NCBI RefSeq assembly: GCF_002001125.1
Contig: NZ_MUNV01000005.1
Span: 496,001 to 560,000 of the forward strand
Direction: 5' to 3'
DNA from: Rhodanobacter sp. B04
GTDB lineage: Bacteria; Pseudomonadota; Gammaproteobacteria; Xanthomonadales; Rhodanobacteraceae
Length of the DNA: 64,000 nt
Shown here: one piece after another, positions 56,857 to 64,000 of the stretch
Layout: every line of letters begins with the position of its first letter
Numbering within the stretch: the stretch's first letter is position 1
The notes under the pieces: model-generated
The model's input: only the letters and a program-made list of their open reading frames with translations
Told to the model about the DNA's origin: nothing
Databases searched by the model: none
Translations under genes and position numbers: made by a program

Positions 56857-57441
56857 GTGAAAAAGACACTACACGCTATGGCCCTTGCCACCGCCGTTTT
56901 GGCGACCATCCCAGCTGCGTTTGCCCAGGACACCGCTCCGACCGCCCAACAGGGCTGGTATGTCGGCGCCAACGCCGGCTATTCGGACTTGAGCAAGGGT
57001 CCTTACGACAATGGCGCACCCGATGGTGGCGTAAAGGGCGGTTATCGCTTCGCGATCAATCCGGAAACCTCGCTCGGCATGGAAGTCGGCTACCAATATC
57101 TGGGTCGCGTCAGCGCCCGTGGCCTGGCCGGTGATGATTCGGCCAAATCGAAGCTGCGCGGCACTACCGCCGGCCTTGACCTGCGCTACAACCTCAGCCC
57201 GAGCTGGTACGGCGAGCTGCGTGGCGGTGCGTTCTACGCCCAGGGCGAAGGTCTCACCGACGCGGCAAGCCCCACCTTCACCCAGTTCAACCGCACTCGC
57301 TACTACGCCGGCGCCGGCGTGGGCTACAACATCACCCCGCAGTGGAGCCTGGGCCTGAACTACGACTACTACAACGGCACCGGCAAGAACGTCGAACTGC
57401 AGACCAGCGCCTACAACGTCAGCGCGGAATACCGCTTCTGA
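56857..57441 (+). CDS. Small outer-membrane beta-barrel protein 1
   Basis: A 194-residue OmpA-like eight-strand barrel candidate. The signal peptide ends at PAAFA (cleavage after residue 23). Alternating strands follow (GWYVGANAGYSDL, GVKGGYRFAINPETSLGMEVGYQYLG, YYAGAGVGYNITPQWSLGLNYDYY), and the terminal VSAEYRF ends in Phe as the assembly signal. It starts with GTG. It is paralogous to the next gene, with the same YNVSAEYRF-type end. A hairpin terminator follows. Function beyond being a barrel is unknown. Confidence 0.85.
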   Translation: MKKTLHAMALATAVLATIPAAFAQDTAPTAQQGWYVGANAGYSDLSKGPYDNGAPDGGVKGGYRFAINPETSLGMEVGYQYLGRVSARGLAGDDSAKSKLRGTTAGLDLRYNLSPSWYGELRGGAFYAQGEGLTDAASPTFTQFNRTRYYAGAGVGYNITPQWSLGLNYDYYNGTGKNVELQTSAYNVSAEYRF

Positions 57442-57471
57442 TCAGCTCTTGCCTGCCGGCCACACCAGAAG

Positions 57472-57495
57472 CGGGCGCAGCAGCGCCCGTTTCTT
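57472..57495 (+). terminator. Terminator after barrel gene 1
   Basis: CGGGCGC (57472-57478) pairs with GCGCCCG (57483-57489) around a 4-base loop and is followed by TTTCTT. Confidence 0.8.
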
Positions 57496-57521
57496 CGGTA
57501 AGTCAAGTATTTGCCCATAAC

Positions 57522-57544
57522 TTAACTCAAGATTAATACTGTAC
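57522..57544 (+). promoter_or_regulatory. Upstream element of the second barrel gene
   Basis: TTAACTC (57522-57528), TTAAT (57533-57537) and CTG-N-AC (57539-57544) repeat the element at 56698-56720 with identical spacing, 158 bp before the ATG at 57680. Similarity continues into the leader (GT-TTGAA, GGCA and TCTAA blocks). Confidence 0.55.
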
Positions 57545-57679
57545 TTATGAGTATTGAATCTTCCCGTGGCAACTCCATCTAACTGTGAGTGCTTGCCGAA
57601 CTCTGGTTTGGCCACACCCGGCGTCGCGCCCACTCCCCTACCGGCCGGCGACCGCTTTTGTCATAACAGGAGACTCTCC

Positions 57680-58276
57680 ATGAGAAAGACACTTATTGCC
57701 CTCGCCCTCGCCGCCACCGGTGCACTGGCCATTCCTGCCGCCTTCGCGCAGAACGCACCCGCCGACAACGGCGGCTGGTTCGTCAATGGCAGCGTCGGCC
57801 GTACCGCCATCAATCAGGGCCCGTACGACAACGGCCATGACACCGGCTATGCGCTCAATGGCGGCTACCGCTGGTCGCTGGCACCGAACTTCTCCCTGGG
57901 TGGCGAAGTGGGCTACAACGACCTTGGCAACATCCGCGCCAAGAACATCTTCAACAGCCAACCGGTGATCGCCCCGGGCAAGTCCCAGCTGCATGGCTGG
58001 ACTGCAGGCGCCAACGCCCATCTGGATCTCAGCCCGAACTGGTACCTCAGCGGCCGCGCCGGCCTCTATAGCTGGACCGGACACGGCCTGAGCAACGACG
58101 TCAACCCGGTCAACAAGGGCCTGAGTGACAACAGCTGGTACAGCGGTGTCGGTGTGGGCTACAACATCACCCGCAACCTCAGTGTCGGCCTGAACTACGA
58201 TTACTTCGACGCGAAGAAGCACAATGTCGATCTGAGCACCGACATGGTCTCGGCCAGCGCGGAATACCGCTTCTGA
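57680..58276 (+). CDS. Small outer-membrane beta-barrel protein 2
   Basis: A 198-residue paralogue of the preceding barrel. The signal peptide MRKTLIALALAATGALAIPAAFA is cleaved after residue 23. Strand pairs share wording with gene 1: GPYDNG, LNGGYRWSLAPNFSLGGEVGYNDLG, VGVGYNITRNLSVGLNYDYF, and the end SASAEYRF. AGGAG precedes the ATG. A tandem duplication that carried the upstream element is the simplest origin. Loops between the strands differ most, as expected of surface-exposed parts. Confidence 0.85.
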   Translation: MRKTLIALALAATGALAIPAAFAQNAPADNGGWFVNGSVGRTAINQGPYDNGHDTGYALNGGYRWSLAPNFSLGGEVGYNDLGNIRAKNIFNSQPVIAPGKSQLHGWTAGANAHLDLSPNWYLSGRAGLYSWTGHGLSNDVNPVNKGLSDNSWYSGVGVGYNITRNLSVGLNYDYFDAKKHNVDLSTDMVSASAEYRF

Positions 58277-58302
58277 TCGGTTGATCGAGGTCTGCAACGA
58301 AA

Positions 58303-58330
58303 ACGGGCGCCGCAAGGCGCCCGTTCTTTT
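58303..58330. terminator. Bidirectional terminator between barrel gene 2 and fba
   Basis: ACGGGCGCC (58303-58311) and GGCGCCCGT (58316-58324) pair around GCAA; TCTTTTT follows on plus and TTTT on minus. It separates converging genes. Confidence 0.9.
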
Positions 58331-58377
58331 TCTACCTCAGCAGGCCTGGACGGCCTGCTGAGTGCGCTTTCGCGGGA

Positions 58378-59382
58378 TCAGCCCTTCCACTGACCCAGCG
58401 CAGCCAGGCCGTTGTCGCGAGCGCGGGCGTGCACGGTTTTCTGCGCTTCGGCGTAGTTCGCCTTCATGTCCTTCGCCCACAGTTTCAGCGCCGCCTGCTG
58501 CATGGCGCGACCGTACGAGAACGACAGCGGCCACGGGTGCGGGCCGATTTGGTTCATCGCGTTCAGATGCGCGGTGGACTGCAGGTCGGTCTGGCCGCCG
58601 GACAGGAACACGATGCCCGGCAGCGAGGCCGGCACGGTGGTCTTGAGCACGCGCACGGTGGCCTCGGCGACTTCCTCGACGTCGACCTGCTCGTCCGAAT
58701 CCTTGCCCGGAATGACCATGCTGACCTTCAGGATGGTGCCTTCCAGCATCACGTTCTGCTCGTACAGCGCGTTGAACAGGCTGCGCAGCACGGCCTCGTG
58801 CACTTCGTAGCTGACCTCGATGCTGTGGTCGCCGTCCATGATCACTTCGGGTTCGACCATCGGCACGATGCCCGCTTCCTGGCACAGTGCGGCGTAACGG
58901 GCCAGCACGTGGCAATTCGCCTCGATCGCGGTGGAGCTGGGGTTGTCTTCGGAGATGTTGATCACCGCGCGCCACTTGGCGAACTGCGCGCCCAGCTTGG
59001 CGTATTCCTGCAGGCGCTCGCGCAGACCGTCCAGGCCTTCGGTGACCACGTCGCCGGGGAAGCCGGCCAGCGGCTGCGGGCCCTTGTCGACCTTGATGCC
59101 CGGGATGATGCCGAGCTTCTTCATCAGCTGGGTGAACGGCACGCCGTCCTTGGTCGACTGGCGGATCGTCTCGTCGTACAGGATCGCGCCGGAGATGTGC
59201 TCGTTCAGACCCGGCGTGGTCAGCAGCAACTCGCGGTAGGCGCGGCGATTCTCTTCGGTGTTCTCGATGCCGACGGCCTCGAACCGCTTCTTGATGGTGT
59301 TGGTCGACTCGTCGATGGCGATGATGCCCTTGCCGGGCGCGACCATCGCCAGGGCGATGCTTTCGAGATCTTCAATACTCAT
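58378..59382 (-). CDS. fba: Fructose-bisphosphate aldolase, class I
   Basis: A 334-residue class I (Schiff-base) aldolase, which cleaves fructose-1,6-bisphosphate without metal. The eukaryote-like signatures are ILAMVAPGKGIIAIDEST-type (here LAMVAPGKGIIAIDESTNTI), GTPFTQLM-like VPFTQLMKKLGIIPGIKVDKG, VPMVEPEVIMDGDHSIE and the Schiff-base region EGTILKVSMVIPGKD. SGGQTDLQSTAHLNAMNQI binds the phosphate. ATG 59382 has GGAG upstream. It converges on barrel gene 2. Confidence 0.95.
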   Translation of the reverse strand: MSIEDLESIALAMVAPGKGIIAIDESTNTIKKRFEAVGIENTEENRRAYRELLLTTPGLNEHISGAILYDETIRQSTKDGVPFTQLMKKLGIIPGIKVDKGPQPLAGFPGDVVTEGLDGLRERLQEYAKLGAQFAKWRAVINISEDNPSSTAIEANCHVLARYAALCQEAGIVPMVEPEVIMDGDHSIEVSYEVHEAVLRSLFNALYEQNVMLEGTILKVSMVIPGKDSDEQVDVEEVAEATVRVLKTTVPASLPGIVFLSGGQTDLQSTAHLNAMNQIGPHPWPLSFSYGRAMQQAALKLWAKDMKANYAEAQKTVHARARDNGLAALGQWKG

Positions 59383-59523
59383 GGCGACTCCGTAGTGCGC
59401 GAACGGCAACGCCCGCACAAGGTTGAAGCCGCCTCGATGACGAAGCGGCATGGTTCAAAACGACGATTATAAGCCAGATCGGCGACAGCGGCTGCGCAGC
59501 CCCGCGTCGAGACCAGCGTCACT

Positions 59524-59955
59524 TCAGGCGGCGTAGCCCGGCAGCTTGCAGGCATCCACCAGCTGCTGGTGTTGCGCCTTGTCCTCGGGGGCGTTGAACA
59601 GCACCACGTAATACGTATCGATCGGCTCGGCGATACGGTTGCTCAGCGATGGGCCGTAGCGGAAGTTGGATATCGCACTGCGCGCCGCCGGGCCAAGATC
59701 GCTCTTGGGCATCAGCTTGACCACCTGCACGTTCATCGGCACGCCGTCGGAGCCGATCGTGTAGGTCACCGCAACGCAACCGGGCTTGTCCAGGTTCAGC
59801 CCGCTGTTAGGCGCATCCATCTGCACCTTGGGATTGATTTGTATCCAGTAACGGTAGAGGTCCTGTTGATCGACCTTGCGCGTCTGCGCCAGTACCGGCG
59901 CCACAAAACCCAACGTCAAAGCCAGCACCAGAGCCGGGCGAACTATCGTTTTCAT
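59524..59955 (-). CDS. Exported TonB-C-terminal-like protein
   Basis: From ATG 59955, with a strong AGGAGGT ribosome-binding site, the protein is 143 residues. The signal peptide ends at APVLA (after 23). The mature part (CVAVTYTIGSDGVPMNVQVVKLMPKSDLGPAARSAISNFRYGP) has the strand-helix-strand pattern of TonB C-terminal domains (DGxVxNVxVvxssP-type). There is no membrane anchor or proline-rich spacer, so it is not a full TonB. Role unknown; periplasmic. It lies between fba and pyk on the same strand. Confidence 0.7.
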   Translation of the reverse strand: MKTIVRPALVLALTLGFVAPVLAQTRKVDQQDLYRYWIQINPKVQMDAPNSGLNLDKPGCVAVTYTIGSDGVPMNVQVVKLMPKSDLGPAARSAISNFRYGPSLSNRIAEPIDTYYVVLFNAPEDKAQHQQLVDACKLPGYAA

Positions 59956-60071
59956 GGCGACCTCCTGGGCAGGGCGGGGAAACCCTGATGCATACAGTTT
60001 AACCGTCCTGCGCAATGCTGGCGTCAGGGACGATCGCGCACCGCGCATTGAGGCACGCGACTGCCGCCGGA

Positions 60072-61541
60072 TCAGAGGTCGCGCAGACTTTCGACCATGC
60101 CGTCGGCACCGACCGAGAGCAGCTTCAAGGTATTGGTGCCACCACCCTGCCCCACATGGTCGCCATGCGTAAGGACTACACGATCGCCTTCGCTCAGGCG
60201 ACCTTGCGCGAACAGCTGCTGCACCGCGGCGCGGGCGGTGGCCGCCGAATTCAGGCCTACATGGGCAAACTCGACGGGCTGCACGTCACGCAGCATGAGC
60301 ATGCGCCGGCGCGCACCGGCCAGCGGAGACAGTGCATAGATCGGCACCGCGGTGCGGTAGCGCGACAGCCATTGCGCGGTGGCACCGGACTCGGTCAGTG
60401 CGACGATCGCACGCACGCCCAGCTGTCCGGCGAGCAGCATCGCGGCCAGGGCAATCGCCTGATCGGTGCGGTCGAGGCGGTGGCCTGCGGAAGCCAGATC
60501 CTCCTTCGGCTCGAACTGGCGCTCGGCACCCAGGCAGATCCGGCGCATCGCCGCCACGGCCTTGTCCGGGTGCGCACCGGCAGCCGTCTCTTCCGACAGC
60601 ATCACTGCATCGGTGCCGTCGATCACCGCGTTGGCCACATCGAGCACCTCGGCACGGGTCGGGATCGGCGAGCGCACCATCGACTGCAGCATCTGGGTGG
60701 CGGTGATCACCGCGCGGTTGTGCGCCACCGCCTCGCGGATGATCTTTTTCTGCAACCCGGGCAGCTCGGCGTCGCCGATCTCCACGCCCAGATCGCCGCG
60801 CGCCACCATCACCACGTCCGACGCATCGATGATCTCGCCCAGCACCGGAATCGCGTCGGCGCGCTCGATCTTCGCCACCAAGGAGGCATCGCCACCTGCC
60901 TCGTGCAGCAACCGACGCGCCTGATGCATGTCTTCGGCCGAACGCACGAACGATACCGCCAGGAAATCGGCACCGATTTCGGCCGCCAGTTTGATGTCGG
61001 CCTTGTCCTTGTCGGACAGCGCCGTCACCGAGAGTCCGCCGCCCTGCCGGTTCAGGCCCTTGCGGTTGGACAGCTTGCCGCCGATCAGCACCCGGCAGCG
61101 CACCTCGGCGCCAACCACCTCCAGCACGGTCAGTGCGACCAGGCCGTCATCCAGCAGCAGCACGTCGCCAGCATGCACGTCCTGCGGCAACTCGTAGTAG
61201 CTCACACCCACACGGGAGGCATCGCCGGCTGGCGCATCGGGACGGCAGTCCAGCACGAACGGTGCGCCGTCGACCAGTTCCACCGGCCCGTTCGCAAACG
61301 TCTCGATGCGGATCTTCGGCCCCTGCAGGTCAGCCAGGATGCCGACTTCGCGGCCGGCCGCCGCCGAGGCTGCGCGCACTGCGTTGGCCCGCGCGCGGTG
61401 ATCGTCGGGCTGGCCGTGCGACAGATTCAGGCGAACCACGTCGACGCCTTCGGCGATGATTTTCTCGAGCATGCCCGGCACGTCGGTGGCGGGGCCAAGG
61501 GTGGCCACAATCTTGGTGCGGCGTAGGGGAGTGTTAGTCAT
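60072..61541 (-). CDS. pyk: Pyruvate kinase
   Basis: Pyruvate kinase makes pyruvate and ATP from phosphoenolpyruvate. The 489-residue protein begins RRTKIVATLGPATD and has VRLNLSHGQPDDHRARA, ILADLQGPKIRIE, VAKIERADAI (active-site Lys), MVARGDLGVEIG and ITATQMLQSMVRSPIPTRAEV. The C-terminal domain (IVALTESGATAQWLSRYR) is complete. ATG 61541 fits the family; the frame runs open upstream to 61649. Confidence 0.96.
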   Translation of the reverse strand: MTNTPLRRTKIVATLGPATDVPGMLEKIIAEGVDVVRLNLSHGQPDDHRARANAVRAASAAAGREVGILADLQGPKIRIETFANGPVELVDGAPFVLDCRPDAPAGDASRVGVSYYELPQDVHAGDVLLLDDGLVALTVLEVVGAEVRCRVLIGGKLSNRKGLNRQGGGLSVTALSDKDKADIKLAAEIGADFLAVSFVRSAEDMHQARRLLHEAGGDASLVAKIERADAIPVLGEIIDASDVVMVARGDLGVEIGDAELPGLQKKIIREAVAHNRAVITATQMLQSMVRSPIPTRAEVLDVANAVIDGTDAVMLSEETAAGAHPDKAVAAMRRICLGAERQFEPKEDLASAGHRLDRTDQAIALAAMLLAGQLGVRAIVALTESGATAQWLSRYRTAVPIYALSPLAGARRRMLMLRDVQPVEFAHVGLNSAATARAAVQQLFAQGRLSEGDRVVLTHGDHVGQGGGTNTLKLLSVGADGMVESLRDL

Positions 61542-61676
61542 GCTGTCGAGGCTAGCAGATGCGAGCCGTGGCGCCAGCCCTGAAACGTATGCGATGGATG
61601 TCTGGGTGTCCAGACACGACCCAAACCAGGCCAGGTGAGTAGGCCGCAAGAACGCCTTGCGGCACTCCTTGGCGCT

Positions 61677-63692
<2,016 letters not shown>

Positions 63693-63712
63693 GCCGGGCC
63701 TTTTCCGAGATG

Positions 63713-63739
63713 AAAACCGCGCCAACCGGCGCGGTTTTT
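63713..63739 (+). terminator. Terminator after gap
   Basis: AAAACCGCGCC (63713-63723) pairs with GGCGCGGTTTT (63728-63738) around AACC, ending in five T. Confidence 0.92.
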
Positions 63740-63828
63740 CGTTGATCGCGCGAATCGTCAATCACCGCCGCGACACCGCCTGCGCAGCGGCGATACGCCG
63801 CACGGGTCGACCGCGGGTACGTCCTATC

Positions 63829-64000
63829 ATGGATGGCATGGACACCTCATCCATCCTCGACGAGGCAGGCATCGCAAGGCTGGTCGACCGCTTCTACGAC
63901 AAGGTCCGTACCGACCCGCTGCTCGGCCCGGTATTCAACGCGGCCGTGCACGACTGGGACGAACACAAGAAGTTACTGACGTCCTTCTGGTGTTCGGTGG
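63829..64000 (+). CDS. Group III truncated hemoglobin (partial, cut by window end)
   Basis: The first 57 codons of an open frame run off the window. The translation (IARLVDRFYDKVRTDPLLGP, then FNAAVHDWDEHKKLLTSFW) matches the start of group III truncated hemoglobins, which bind heme and O2, NO or related ligands. In-frame ATGs at 63829 and 63838 are both possible. The heme-ligating helix lies beyond the end, so it cannot be inspected. Confidence 0.8.
   Translation, partial: MDGMDTSSILDEAGIARLVDRFYDKVRTDPLLGPVFNAAVHDWDEHKKLLTSFWCSV

Overview
The window is high-GC DNA in which coding sequence is dense on both strands. Gene content and order point to a gammaproteobacterium of the Xanthomonadales/Lysobacterales (a Rhodanobacter-, Dyella- or Xanthomonas-like organism). 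Surface-polysaccharide genes lie between etfBA and a metB-type gene, the flanks known for the LPS locus of Xanthomonas. A xanB-type bifunctional mannose enzyme follows the rml genes, and a class I aldolase/pyk/gap/tkt/pgk block closes the window. The genus assignment is inference; no rRNA or tRNA gene is present.

Layout. 1-665: A/T-rich, no supported gene, two inverted repeats. 666-5539: glycine cleavage genes gcvH and gcvT, a stand-alone amidase, and ETF-ubiquinone oxidoreductase. 5560-7480: two GT2 glycosyltransferases wedged between ETF-QO and etfBA. 7754-9536: etfB and etfA. 9655-26315: first surface-glycan block on the minus strand, holding Wzm/Wzt ABC export genes, a propeller/coiled-coil/GT4/GT2 fusion, a GT-C membrane protein with GtrA and GtrB, wecB, a GT2-GT4 fusion, an LtaS-like alkaline-phosphatase-fold transferase and a methyltransferase. 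26356-27522: a metB/cystathionine-lyase-type gene. 27747-31051 (plus) and 31170-40023 (minus): second surface-glycan block with its own Wzm/Wzt, a methyltransferase with a C-terminal coiled coil carrying a perfect 14-residue duplication, a tandem GT2-GT2 enzyme, an SGNH-like protein, a GSCFA protein and a 2-oxoglutarate dioxygenase. On the plus strand there are a GT2/CmcI-like fusion and a further methyltransferase. 40236-45163: rmlBACD and xanB, making dTDP-L-rhamnose and GDP-mannose.

45231-54504: glmS, cystathionine beta-synthase, a DUF465 protein, a DUF4398-type lipoprotein with a periplasmic coiled-coil partner, pilU, maiA, pgk and a HAD phosphatase. 54571-63692: transketolase, two tandem small outer-membrane barrel genes that share an upstream element, class I fructose-bisphosphate aldolase, a small TonB-C-like exported protein, pyruvate kinase, an S1/P1 nuclease and gap. 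The window ends inside a truncated globin gene.

How it fits together. The sugar nucleotides from rmlBACD and xanB (with UDP-ManNAc from WecB and hexosamine from GlmS) can feed two separate ABC-exported polymers. In the second block, a methyltransferase with a coiled coil lies directly downstream of wzt. That is the arrangement expected for a WbdD-like chain terminator and ruler, and its coiled coil has been lengthened by a 42-bp tandem duplication. This block is the best candidate for an undescribed system: capping methyltransferases, a dioxygenase and two SGNH-type proteins translationally coupled to one exporter.
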